64,000 bases of DNA from Candidatus Rhodobacter oscarellae (GTDB lineage: Bacteria > Pseudomonadota > Alphaproteobacteria > Rhodobacterales > Rhodobacteraceae): assembly GCF_001078595.1 (NCBI RefSeq), contig NZ_LFTY01000001.1:929122-993121 (forward strand). Reading direction: 5' to 3'. Position 1 is the stretch's first letter, and each line of letters begins with the position of its first letter. The notes beneath the pieces were generated by a model. The model was not told the DNA's origin and searched no databases. It saw nothing but the letters and a program-made list of their open reading frames with translations. The position numbers and the translations under genes were made by a program. Shown here piece after piece: positions 1-8,682 of the stretch.

Positions 1-480
1 AGGTCGCCTTGGTCGCGGCGCACATCGCCGATCCTGTTGAGCGAGACCGAGACATCGCGCTGCCATCCGGCATTTTCCGGGTCCTGGTCGGCCAGCGCCT
101 CTGCGATCTCCAGGCTGCGTGTATAGGCCTCCAGCGCGCCGGGGAGGTCGCCTTGGTCGCGGCGCACATCGCCGACCTTGTTGAGCGAGACCGAGACATC
201 GCGCTGCCATCCGGCATTTTCCGGGTCCTGGTCGGCCAGCGCCTCTCTGATCTCCAGGCCGCGTGTGTAGGCCTCCAGCGCGCCAGGAAGGTCGCCTTGG
301 TCGCGGCGCACATCGCCGATCTTGTTGAGCGAGACCGAGACATCGCGCTGCCATCCGGCATTGCCCTTGTCCTGGTCGGCCAGCGCCTCTGCGATCTCCA
401 GGCCGCGTGTATAGGCCTCCAGCGCGCCGGGAAGGTCGCCCTGGTCGCGGCGCACATCGCCGATTTCATTTAAGGAGACA
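1..480 (-). repeat. 144-bp tandem repeats encoding 48-residue TPR units
   Basis: The segment AGGTCGCC(T/C)TGGTCGCGG recurs at 1, 145, 289 and 433, an exact 144-bp period, and neighbouring copies differ at only a few positions. The period is a multiple of three, so copies can be gained or lost without breaking the TPR reading frame. The array continues past the left edge. Confidence 0.9.
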
Positions 481-1229
481 GAGCGATCCCGATCCGTCAC
501 GGCGGCGGCCCCTGAGGCTTCAGCCGCGGCCAGGCCGCCGTTCAAATCCCCAGCGATCACATAAAGGCGGCTCAACTCCACCCAGTCCCAATGTCGGCTT
601 GGGTCGAGCTTCGTGATCTCTTCGAACCGCAACATCACGCTGGCCGTGCTCACCTTGGCGCGGCCCCAAGCGTCCAGCGCAAGCCGCGCGATTTGCCGGG
701 CATCTGCCAAGGTTCTGGCTGCGGCGGCCTGATCCCGTGCCGCCCGCAAGGCGTCCAGGATTTCCAGCGCTTGCGCTTCCTCGCCCGCGTTGAACCGTTC
801 CAATGCGGCCAACCCCTCTGGCGTCTTAGCAATGTCCTCGACTGCCGCGCGATAGACGGCGATCTCTGCGGCATAAACGCGATCACGCTCAGCGAGTTCG
901 GTGACCAGCCGGTCCTGCGCCTCTGCCAACGCGTCGCGCAGGGTCTCGACACGCGCCGAGACCGCCGCGCCCTCGGTCCGCAGATCCGCGACTTCGAATT
1001 GCAGGTCCTCGATCTCGCGCAGCTTTTGCCGCAGCGTCCGGTCACCCTGGCGTTTGACGGCTTGCAGCGTCGCGTTGGATTGCGCCAGGGCCGCCCGCAC
1101 CTGCCGCTCGGCCTCCGAGATGGTGATCACGGCCTCGGTCACCGTCTGGGCTGGTGCGTTCAGAGCTGGCCACGCGATAATGAAAGCGAGCGCGGCTATC
1201 GTGAATGCGAAATTGAACTTCAAATGCAT
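1..1229 (-). CDS. TPR-repeat protein with N-terminal signal/anchor, truncated at window edge
   Basis: Reading the minus strand from the ATG at 1229 gives MHLKFNFAFTIAALAFIIAW, a hydrophobic signal peptide or anchor. A charged, coiled-coil-like stretch (about residues 35-120, rich in E/R/L/A) follows, then a linker, then TPR units. Each unit is 48 residues and includes SLNKIGDVRRDQGDLPGALE and EIAEALADQDPENAGW. The start is preceded by GGGGGAA. The C-terminus lies beyond position 1. TPR proteins of this type are protein-interaction scaffolds, and the signal suggests an envelope location. It is divergent from the restriction-modification gene at 1505. The exact function is unknown; confidence concerns the gene and the TPR assignment. 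Confidence 0.8.
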   Translation of the reverse strand, partial: MHLKFNFAFTIAALAFIIAWPALNAPAQTVTEAVITISEAERQVRAALAQSNATLQAVKRQGDRTLRQKLREIEDLQFEVADLRTEGAAVSARVETLRDALAEAQDRLVTELAERDRVYAAEIAVYRAAVEDIAKTPEGLAALERFNAGEEAQALEILDALRAARDQAAAARTLADARQIARLALDAWGRAKVSTASVMLRFEEITKLDPSRHWDWVELSRLYVIAGDLNGGLAAAEASGAAAVTDRDRSVSLNEIGDVRRDQGDLPGALEAYTRGLEIAEALADQDKGNAGWQRDVSVSLNKIGDVRRDQGDLPGALEAYTRGLEIREALADQDPENAGWQRDVSVSLNKVGDVRRDQGDLPGALEAYTRSLEIAEALADQDPENAGWQRDVSVSLNRIGDVRRDQGD

Positions 1230-1504
1230 ACTTCCCCCAATGATCAAAGGTAAGCAAAACGAAATTTTCCGCCCCAGTAGGTCTACCAATTAAGGTGGCG
1301 TATGACGTTTGATTTCTCAACCCGATGTTTTGTGGCATACGTAGTTATTATGCATTGGTTGGAGACATCGGTTCAAAAATCATAGAACTTTGCGCGCGCG
1401 TTTGTTCAGTTTTCTAAGCCGGAAACGGACCACTTGCGCACCTGACTCGAGGCGTTAATCTGATCCAACCCGAGCCAAACGCCCAAAAAGTATAGGTCGC
1501 GAAT
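1230..1504. other. Divergent intergenic region between TPR gene and MmeI-like gene
   Basis: This 275-bp stretch is more AT-rich than its surroundings (for example around 1290-1400). It must hold the promoters of the two divergent genes. No convincing ORF, palindrome or -35/-10 pair could be assigned. Confidence 0.5.
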
Positions 1505-4500
1505 TTGCCGTCTATCGATCCTCAAGTTTTCATCGACCGCTGGCAGTCCTCCGGCGGCAACGAGATGGCGAATTTCCAAAGCTTCGCGGCAGAGCTTGTG
1601 CAGCTTTTGGATGTGGAGCCGGTAAAGGTGGCCGATGCCGATGGGCAGAACAACGACTACCGTTTTGAGCGCCCCGTTTCCCTCTCCCACACCGGGCGCG
1701 CGCGCCGTGGCCGGATCGACCTCTATCGGCGCGGCTGTTTTGTGCTTGAGGCAAAGCAGGGCAGCAACCGCCAACCAGACATCGCCGCCGAACAACTCGC
1801 GCTTCTGACCGAAAGCGACGCCCCCCGGCAAAAGGGCCACGGCAAGCGAGGCACTTCCAGCTTTGACGACACGATGCTCAGGGCGCGCAACCAGGCTGAC
1901 AACTACGCGCGCGCGGTCTCCAAAGAGGACGGCTGGCCCCCATTCTTGATGGTCGTGGACGTGGGCCACGTGATCGAGCTCTACGCCGACTTCTCCAAGC
2001 AGGGCCAGGGCTACAACCAATTTCCAGACGGGAACCGCTATCGCATCGCGCTCGATGAACTCCTCGACGAAGACATCCGCGATCTGCTGCGCACGATCTG
2101 GACCGATCCCTATAGCCTCGACCCGTCCCTAAAAGCCGCCGAAGTCACACGCGACATTGCCGCTCACCTCGCCGAACTGGGCAAGAGCTTCGAGGGTCAG
2201 GGCCATGACAGCCAGACGGTGGCCAGCTTCCTGATGCGCTGCCTCTTTTCGATGTTCGCCGAAGATGTGGACCTGATCCCGCGCGGCAGCTTCACGGAAC
2301 TCTTGCGCAAGCTTCGCGGACACCCGGAACACGCCCAACCAGCACTCCGGGGCCTATGGGAGACAATGAACACCGGCGGCTTCTCCCAGGTCCTGATGCT
2401 GGACCTCAAACGCTTTAATGGTGGGCTGTTCATAGAGGCCGACGCGCTGCCGTTGAACAATCTGCAACTCGGCCTGCTGATCGAAGCCGCTGAAGCCGAC
2501 TGGAAACAGGTCGAACCCGCGATCTTCGGCACGCTGCTCGAACGCGCGCTGGACAAGCGCCAGCGCCACAAGCTCGGCGCGCATTACACGCCGCGCGCCT
2601 ATGTGCAGCGGCTCGTCACGCCCACCATCATCGAGCCCCTGCGCGAGGACTGGCGCGATGTGCAGACCGCCGTCCAGCGCCTGACCGAGGACGGCAAAAC
2701 CGACGACGCTCTCAAGCTCGTCCGCGACTTCCACGCCAAGCTTTGTGAGACCACCGTGCTCGACCCCGCCTGCGGCTCGGGCAACTTCCTCTATGTTGCG
2801 CTGGAGATGATGAAGCGGTTGGAAGGCCAGGTCACATCGCTGATGAACGATCTGGGCGACACAGCACCTCTGATCACCGTGGACCCGCACCAGTTTCTGG
2901 GGATCGAGCTGAACCCATGGGCCGCTAATGTGGCCGAGCTGGTGCTGTGGATCGGATACCTGCAATGGCACTTCCGCACCTATGGCACCGCCGCCCCGTC
3001 CGAGCCAGTGCTGCGCGACTTCAAGAACATTACCCAAGGCGATGCCGTGCTGGAATGGGAGGACCAGACGGAGCGCATGGACGCGGACGGCACGCCCGTC
3101 ACCCGCTGGGACGGCGTGACCACTATGCGCCACCCCGTGACGGGGGAGGAGGTGCCGAACCCCGACGCGCGGGTGCAGGTCTATGACTATGGCAAGCCCA
3201 AGGCGACGGCGTGGCCGCAAGCTGATTTCATCGTGGGCAACCCGCCATTCATCGGGGCATCGCGCCTGCGCGACAATCTGGGCGACGGCTATGTCGAGGC
3301 GCTGTGGAAAGCTTACCCCAAGATGCCGCAAAGCGCCGATCTGGTCATGTTCTGGTGGGAAAAGGCGGCGCTGGCCGCGCGGGCCTATAGCGCCAAGACG
3401 GGCAAGGGCACCCGCCGCTTTGGCCTGATCACCACGAACTCCCTGCGCCAGACCTTCAACCGCCGCGTGCTGGAGCCGCATTTGAACGATCCGAAGAAGC
3501 CGCTCTCGCTGCTCTTTGCGATACCGGATCACCCCTGGGTCGATACGCTCTACGGGGCTGCCGTGCGGATCGCCATGACCGTGGGCGCAGCGGGCAACAG
3601 GGCCGGACGGCTGCTGACCGTGGCGACGGAGAGCAAGGAAAAGAGCGAGGCCGGTGGGCGTCTGGTGACGTTTGATCACCAGATAGGGAAGGTCTTTGCG
3701 AACTTGCAGATTGGGGCGGATGTTGCGGGGGCGAAGCCTTTGCTGGCCAATGAAAGGCTTGCTTATCGTGGCGTTCAAATCATCGGCTCTGGCTTTATAG
3801 TGTCGCGTGAAAAAGCCAACGAACTCGGCCTCGGCGTCATCGACGGCGCAGATCGACATATCCGAGAATATCGCAACGGGCGCGACCTGACGACCAGCCC
3901 GCGCGGTGTCATGGTGATCGACCTTTTCGGACTTTCCGAAGCCCAAGCGAAACAGCGTTTCCCGGCGATTTACCAACACGTCTTGGACAACGTGAAGCCG
4001 GAGCGCGATCAAAACAATCGCGACGGCTATCGCAAGAGATGGTGGATACACGGGGAACCAAGACGAGACATGCGTCCGGTTTTAGAAGGCCTGCCGCGCT
4101 ACATCGCGACCGTGGAAACTATGAAGCACCGAGTGTTTCAATTCCTCGATGAAACAGTCCTACCTGACAACATGTTGGTTGCAATCGGATTGGAAGATGC
4201 TGCTTGGTTGGCAGTCTTGAGTTCGAGAGGCAGTGTACTGTGGTCTTTGGCTGCTGGCGGACGTTTGGGTGTTGGTAACGACCCTCGTTACAACAAATCA
4301 CGGTGTTGCGACCCCTTCCCCTTCCCAGACCTCACCGACGATCAGCGCACCCGCCTCCGCACCTTGGGCGAAGAGCTCGACGCGCATCGCAAGCGCCAGC
4401 AGGCCGCGCATCCCAAGCTGACCCTGACGCAGATGTACAACGTGTTGGAAAAGCTCCACGGCGGGGAAACCATCGAGGGCAAGGACCGCGAGATTTACGA

Positions 4501-4954
4501 CCAGGGCTTGATCGGCATCCTCAAGGACCTGCACGACCAGATCGACGCCGCCGTGGCCGAGGCCTATGGCTGGCCGGTGGACCTCGGCGACGAAGACATC
4601 CTCTTCCGCCTCGTCGCGCTGAACAAGGAACGCGCCGAGGAAGAGGCGCGCGGCCATATCCGCTGGCTCCGTCCCGACTACCAGAACCCCGAAGGCCGCG
4701 TGGCCGCGAAGGGCAAAACCAAGGACATGGACCTCGGTGTCACGGCCAAGGTCGAGAAAGCCCCCTGGCCCAAAACCCTCCCCGACCAGATCGCCGCCGT
4801 CCGCGAAGCCCTCACCGAGATGGGCGAGGCCTCGCCAGAGCAGATCGCCCGCCGCTTTGTCCGAGCCAGGACAAACAGCGTGCAGCCATTGCTCGACAGC
4901 CTGACTGCATTGGGCCAGGCAGAGAAGATGGATACAGATCGATACGCGGCCTAA
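1505..4954 (+). CDS. MmeI-like (type IIL) fused restriction endonuclease/DNA adenine methyltransferase
   Basis: This 1149-residue single-chain enzyme combines nuclease, methyltransferase and target recognition. An N-terminal nuclease motif D72-X9-E82-A-K84 has the D-X9-EXK pattern of MmeI. The SAM-binding motif I, DPACGSGNFL, starts at D420. The catalytic motif IV is N579-P-P-F, the form for amino-group (N6-adenine) methylation. The variable region at about 730-930 is the likely target recognition domain. The C-terminal 60 residues look like a winged helix. I kept the TTG start at 1505 because FIDRWQSSGGNE is typical of family N-termini; ATG codon 21 is an alternative. Such enzymes methylate one strand of the host site and cut unmodified DNA about 20 bp away. 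No separate R or S subunit is nearby, which fits this type. Confidence 0.88.
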   Translation: MPSIDPQVFIDRWQSSGGNEMANFQSFAAELVQLLDVEPVKVADADGQNNDYRFERPVSLSHTGRARRGRIDLYRRGCFVLEAKQGSNRQPDIAAEQLALLTESDAPRQKGHGKRGTSSFDDTMLRARNQADNYARAVSKEDGWPPFLMVVDVGHVIELYADFSKQGQGYNQFPDGNRYRIALDELLDEDIRDLLRTIWTDPYSLDPSLKAAEVTRDIAAHLAELGKSFEGQGHDSQTVASFLMRCLFSMFAEDVDLIPRGSFTELLRKLRGHPEHAQPALRGLWETMNTGGFSQVLMLDLKRFNGGLFIEADALPLNNLQLGLLIEAAEADWKQVEPAIFGTLLERALDKRQRHKLGAHYTPRAYVQRLVTPTIIEPLREDWRDVQTAVQRLTEDGKTDDALKLVRDFHAKLCETTVLDPACGSGNFLYVALEMMKRLEGQVTSLMNDLGDTAPLITVDPHQFLGIELNPWAANVAELVLWIGYLQWHFRTYGTAAPSEPVLRDFKNITQGDAVLEWEDQTERMDADGTPVTRWDGVTTMRHPVTGEEVPNPDARVQVYDYGKPKATAWPQADFIVGNPPFIGASRLRDNLGDGYVEALWKAYPKMPQSADLVMFWWEKAALAARAYSAKTGKGTRRFGLITTNSLRQTFNRRVLEPHLNDPKKPLSLLFAIPDHPWVDTLYGAAVRIAMTVGAAGNRAGRLLTVATESKEKSEAGGRLVTFDHQIGKVFANLQIGADVAGAKPLLANERLAYRGVQIIGSGFIVSREKANELGLGVIDGADRHIREYRNGRDLTTSPRGVMVIDLFGLSEAQAKQRFPAIYQHVLDNVKPERDQNNRDGYRKRWWIHGEPRRDMRPVLEGLPRYIATVETMKHRVFQFLDETVLPDNMLVAIGLEDAAWLAVLSSRGSVLWSLAAGGRLGVGNDPRYNKSRCCDPFPFPDLTDDQRTRLRTLGEELDAHRKRQQAAHPKLTLTQMYNVLEKLHGGETIEGKDREIYDQGLIGILKDLHDQIDAAVAEAYGWPVDLGDEDILFRLVALNKERAEEEARGHIRWLRPDYQNPEGRVAAKGKTKDMDLGVTAKVEKAPWPKTLPDQIAAVREALTEMGEASPEQIARRFVRARTNSVQPLLDSLTALGQAEKMDTDRYAA

Positions 4955-5143
4955 CGGGTGTCCTGCTTTTCCAAGACGCGTCCAGGGTTTTCGGTGCATA
5001 GCGCGTAAAACCAATGCCTTAACGTTGTTCGATGTCCATGACTCTTGGCGGTGTGTCCACAGATTTTCTGTGCGTTGAGCGTCATCTTTCTGTGCAGAAG
5101 CGGGTCGAGATCCATCGGGTCGCAGGAAGCTCAGGAGAAAGAC

Positions 5144-5347
5144 ATGGGCAAGTTGACCCAAGAGCAGTTGGCCGCGCGGTGGCATATCTCGCCCCGTACG
5201 CTGGAACAGTGGCGGTGGCTCGGCAAAGGACCGCGGTTCCTCAAAATCGGGGCGCGGGTGCTTTATGACGAGGCTGCCGTGGCAGCGTATGAGGCGGGGC
5301 AGGTCTGCCAAAATACCTCCGGCCCAATTGAGCGGGAGGCGGGCTAA
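5144..5347 (+). CDS. Small HTH protein, excisionase/AlpA-like
   Basis: The product has 67 residues with a MerR/AlpA-type helix-turn-helix: LTQEQLAARWHISPRTLEQW, then RFLKIGARVLYDEAAVAAYE, the usual HTH_17 layout. I chose ATG 5144 because CAGGAGAAAG lies just upstream, rather than the longer frame from 5045. It overlaps the next gene by one base (TAATG). Position just before a tyrosine recombinase suggests a recombination directionality factor or regulator of the element; this is inference from context. Confidence 0.75.
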   Translation: MGKLTQEQLAARWHISPRTLEQWRWLGKGPRFLKIGARVLYDEAAVAAYEAGQVCQNTSGPIEREAG

Positions 5348-5847
5348 TGCCAAAGCGCTTCCCCGCCCATGGCGTCAAGACCCATCGGATCTACACCGTT
5401 TGGGAGATTGCGGAGTGTCTCAGATGTCACCGACACACGGTCACGCGTTGGATCAAAGCACGCGACTTGGATGCGGACAGAACTTGCAAACCCTGGCTCA
5501 TCCGCGGCGCTGATCTCAAGGCCTTTCTCGGCCACAGACAGGCCAAGCCCACACGGCGTATGGCCCCGCATCACTGCTTTTGTCTTGGCTGCAAGAGCGC
5601 TCAGATCCCCGATGGCAATTTTGCCGAATACACCCATCAAACCCCGACCACGGGGCGGCTCACGGCGCTTTGCCCGGCCTGTGGTGTCGTCATGAGCAAG
5701 GTCATAAGGCGCACAGATCTGGAAGCGATTCAGGCCAAAATCGAGGTCGCGTTTCAACAGGCCGCCCCAAGATTAGTGTCCCTTTCGGAGCCTAGTTCAG
5801 AAGTTGCCTTGGGACAGGAGGACCAGACCCATGCCAAAGCAAGCTAG
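5347..5847 (+). CDS. HTH and zinc-ribbon DNA-binding protein of the integrase module
   Basis: The product has 166 residues. Residues about 15-60 form an HTH_17-like unit (YTVWEIAECLRCHRHTVTRW, then WLIRGADLKAFL). Two CxxC pairs, C79/C82 and C109/C112, suggest a small zinc ribbon. It starts inside the stop of the preceding HTH gene and runs 17 bases into the integrase gene, so the three are probably co-translated. A second accessory recombination or regulatory protein is likely; the precise role is not known. Confidence 0.65.
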   Translation: MPKRFPAHGVKTHRIYTVWEIAECLRCHRHTVTRWIKARDLDADRTCKPWLIRGADLKAFLGHRQAKPTRRMAPHHCFCLGCKSAQIPDGNFAEYTHQTPTTGRLTALCPACGVVMSKVIRRTDLEAIQAKIEVAFQQAAPRLVSLSEPSSEVALGQEDQTHAKAS

Positions 5848-6883
5848 CAAAAACATCAGGATCAAGCGCAAATACCTGCTGTGGCGGCGAGATGCGAAAG
5901 GCCATTCAGAAGCAAGCGTCGATAAGGCTGCGGCGTCGATCTCGACCTATGAGCGCTTCCTTGCAGGCAAAGATTTTCGCGCCTTTCATGCTGAGCGGGC
6001 GCGCGCGTTCAAGCGCTTTCTGTCTCAGCAAAAACACGAACGGAGCGGCAAGGCGCTGTCCTCTGGGACGGTGAACGGCATCCTGCGGGATGTGCAGGCC
6101 TTCTTTCAGTGGCTCGCCGATCAGCCGGGCTATAAGAGCCGGATCGACCGTTCCGACATTGCCTATCTGACGCCGGACCGGAAGTCAGAGGCACAGCGGC
6201 GCGGCAACCTTTGGAAGCCGCACCCGTCGCCTGAACAAGCCCGGCACGTGCTCAACAAGATGCCGAATGACACCGTAATTCAACGGCGGGATCGCGCCTT
6301 GGTGGCGTTTCTTTTCCTCACTGGAGCGCGGGAAGGCTCAGCGATCTCAGTGCAACTGCGGCATATGGATCTGGCCAATGCCTGTGTTCATTTTGACGGG
6401 CGCGGGGTGTACACCAAATTCGGCAAGCGCTTTTCTACCGCCTTTTTTCCCATCGGCGGGGGTGCGGAGCGCATCCTGAGCGATTGGATCGCAGAACTGC
6501 GCAAGACCCATCTCTTCGGTGACAGCGACCCGGTGTTCCCCAAAACGAAAGTGGGGATTGGGTCAGACCGCCGGTTCTCGGTACAAGGGATCGACCGAGC
6601 ACCCTGGGCCAGTGCCTCGGCCCTCGCGAAGATCTTCAAAGCGACCTTTGAGGCGGCAGGGCTGCCGCCCTATTCCCCGCATCGGGTGCGGGACATGATC
6701 GCCGAATTGGCGCGAGACCACTGCCGAACACCCGAGGACTACAAAGCCTGGTCACAAAACATGGGCCACGAGGACGTCCTGACGACGTTTCGGTCCTATG
6801 GAGCGGTCGCGCCCGGGCGTCAGGTCGAACTTATGAGCAGGTTTCGGGACGCAGCAGACGATTGCATGTTGATAGAAGACTAG
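5831..6883 (+). CDS. Tyrosine recombinase/integrase
   Basis: This 350-residue site-specific recombinase has an N-terminal SAM-like core-binding domain (about 15-115) and a C-terminal catalytic domain. The catalytic set is visible: R167 in TGAREG, H284-x-x-R287 in SPHRVRD, H313 in MGHED and Y323 in FRSYG. ATG 5831 was chosen because AGGAGG at 5816-5821 is correctly spaced; an in-frame start at 5804 lacks this. The gene converges on the QueC-like gene and the two stop codons overlap (6880-6883). It probably mobilised part of the accessory region, possibly using the tRNA-Lys at 9590. No att repeats were found. Confidence 0.9.
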   Translation: MPKQASKNIRIKRKYLLWRRDAKGHSEASVDKAAASISTYERFLAGKDFRAFHAERARAFKRFLSQQKHERSGKALSSGTVNGILRDVQAFFQWLADQPGYKSRIDRSDIAYLTPDRKSEAQRRGNLWKPHPSPEQARHVLNKMPNDTVIQRRDRALVAFLFLTGAREGSAISVQLRHMDLANACVHFDGRGVYTKFGKRFSTAFFPIGGGAERILSDWIAELRKTHLFGDSDPVFPKTKVGIGSDRRFSVQGIDRAPWASASALAKIFKATFEAAGLPPYSPHRVRDMIAELARDHCRTPEDYKAWSQNMGHEDVLTTFRSYGAVAPGRQVELMSRFRDAADDCMLIED

Positions 6884-8682
6884 GTCTTGCGACGAACGTC
6901 AACCCGATCCGGCGCAAGGCGATACCCGCTCCAGGGAACGTTTTCGATGATCTCAAACTCGTCGCTCAAGGTCGGATCAGCAGACGCAAACCTCTTACGG
7001 AGATCCCCGCGCATCCGACTGATCTGGCGCCGCAAGCTCTCATCGGTAACGTCCAAAAGCCCCGCCAATTTACCAGCCTCGGTACAAGGATAGTCAAAAG
7101 GGTCTAGACCGGCGCCTGCGGCCTCAAGGTGTTGCTCGGCCAAAATGGTCAAAAGCCGCACCGTGGCGGGACCCACCAATTCGATCTTGTCATTGATTGT
7201 GATTTTCGACGTGCTCTGCAGGGTCAAGATCAAGCGGGCTTGCAGAACCGGGCTTGGAGCAACGGGAACTTTCGGGCCAGCTCTCAGGCGCGGTTCTCTT
7301 TGGGTGTCCCCAAATAGGGCGGGTAGGCTCTGTGGCGCAGGATCTTTCGGAGCCTTTGTTCGCATAACGCCAGCAACGGCCTTGCCATGCCGCTGTAAAA
7401 GTGCGTTGACCTGTTCCAACCCCACCTGCGGCGGCACACCGAGGGAGCCAATCGAATCCGTCACCTCGGGAAAACAAGACTGCAGGTCGGGCGGCGCCAT
7501 CACCTCATAGTCGAGCGCGTTGCGCACATATGACAGTGCAATCTCTCGGTCGCGAACCTCACGACGCGCACCTTGCATTAAGTCGACGGCATATGCCTCC
7601 TCTGGGTCCTCATGTTCCAGCCCCGCCGCCAGCACTGCAAACCGCCGGTCAATGCACTGCGAGCACCGCCCGCAATGGGGGTGTTGCTCTGTCCGGTTGC
7701 GCGTATCGGCACAGCTATTGGTGACGCGGATTTTCTCGGCCAGCCCCAACCGTGCGATGGTCTCCACCACATCGGTCTTAGTGCGCCAGAAATACGGGTT
7801 GTCGATCTTGGCGGTTCGCTCGAAAACGCCCGTGAAAAACCGTGTCATCAGATTCAGTGTTTTTGGATGCGTCGTCCGTGTCGCGCGGGTACTAACCACG
7901 TTGGCGACCAGCGGCAGGTTGAGGCTGACCACGCCATTCTCATAGAAACTGACCCGGTCCCGGCCAAATGACTGCGCTACGATCATCCCCAGAACCGCAA
8001 AGAGGAAGGACCGTGTCCGATAGGTCGTCTCTTTGTTGCCGCCTTTGCCAAGCTGGATCTTGACTGGGAAATGCTTGCATGACTTTGGCCCACAGCGACC
8101 TTCCAGGGCCGCTTTCAACGCTTTCTGGCGTGGCGCGATCTTGGTCGCCGAGAAATGGCTGACCAAGGCCACCTGTTGCTTATGCTCGAACATCTCCTCC
8201 AGCGCCCCTGCAAAGGAATCGAGTCCGCCCGAGAACATCATCACCCGATCCGCTTGCCAGCCGTCATCGGGCGAGAATTTGAAGAATTCTTGATGGCCAC
8301 CCGCGCCAGGATGGGCGGTGAAGGTGAACTTGAACTGGTCCCCCGAGACGAAGTTCAGTACCTCCGATAAGGCGGTCCTGACATCCTTGCGCGTCCAAAG
8401 GTTTTGACACCGCACAGGGACTTCGATCTGAAAGTCACGATACCAAGCCCGGCCCAGTCGAGTATCGACAGGCCCACCCCGACTTACTGCCGCATCGCAA
8501 CCGTAGACCAGTGCCGCGATCTCCAAGAGATCCAGCGAGAGATCCGGCAGGTCCGCCACCAAATTGCGGCTCAGCCCTTCAATTCGGATCGACACCGCTT
8601 TCTCGATACCGTCCAGTGTAAAGGGCAGGCCGTAATTTCGGGTGTCTCCACCCGGAGCGGGCCGGGCGCGGATCTCAGGCAT
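6880..8682 (-). CDS. QueC-like PP-loop enzyme (Cap9/QatC-type) with C-terminal winged-helix-like region
   Basis: The product has 600 residues; bona fide QueC has about 230. An N-terminal extension (1-145) leads to the PP-loop ATPase motif SGGLDS at 151-156. ENG occurs near 248. Four cysteines (C324, C337, C340, C343, in CGRCSQC) match the QueC zinc site. The last ~100 residues (LRRQISRMRGDLRKRF, then WSGYRL) resemble a winged-helix DNA-binding domain. I chose ATG 8682, which overlaps the upstream stop as ATGCCTGA; the frame is open to 8724. QueC makes 7-cyano-7-deazaguanine. The divergent defence branch (Cap9, QatC) instead conjugates a deazaguanine to partner proteins. Size, partner and location favour that branch; this is inference. 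Confidence 0.75.
   Translation of the reverse strand: MPEIRARPAPGGDTRNYGLPFTLDGIEKAVSIRIEGLSRNLVADLPDLSLDLLEIAALVYGCDAAVSRGGPVDTRLGRAWYRDFQIEVPVRCQNLWTRKDVRTALSEVLNFVSGDQFKFTFTAHPGAGGHQEFFKFSPDDGWQADRVMMFSGGLDSFAGALEEMFEHKQQVALVSHFSATKIAPRQKALKAALEGRCGPKSCKHFPVKIQLGKGGNKETTYRTRSFLFAVLGMIVAQSFGRDRVSFYENGVVSLNLPLVANVVSTRATRTTHPKTLNLMTRFFTGVFERTAKIDNPYFWRTKTDVVETIARLGLAEKIRVTNSCADTRNRTEQHPHCGRCSQCIDRRFAVLAAGLEHEDPEEAYAVDLMQGARREVRDREIALSYVRNALDYEVMAPPDLQSCFPEVTDSIGSLGVPPQVGLEQVNALLQRHGKAVAGVMRTKAPKDPAPQSLPALFGDTQREPRLRAGPKVPVAPSPVLQARLILTLQSTSKITINDKIELVGPATVRLLTILAEQHLEAAGAGLDPFDYPCTEAGKLAGLLDVTDESLRRQISRMRGDLRKRFASADPTLSDEFEIIENVPWSGYRLAPDRVDVRRKT

Noticed and set aside
9-473. Plus-strand open frame with repeated AAHIAD...RDIALPSG units
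   Set aside because: It is the antisense of the TPR repeats; the minus frame gives recognisable TPR units and a signal peptide.
2354-4051. Long minus-strand frame of 565 codons
   Set aside because: Antisense to the MmeI-like gene, whose catalytic motifs are unmistakable; the frame is His/Arg/Gln-rich shadow sequence.
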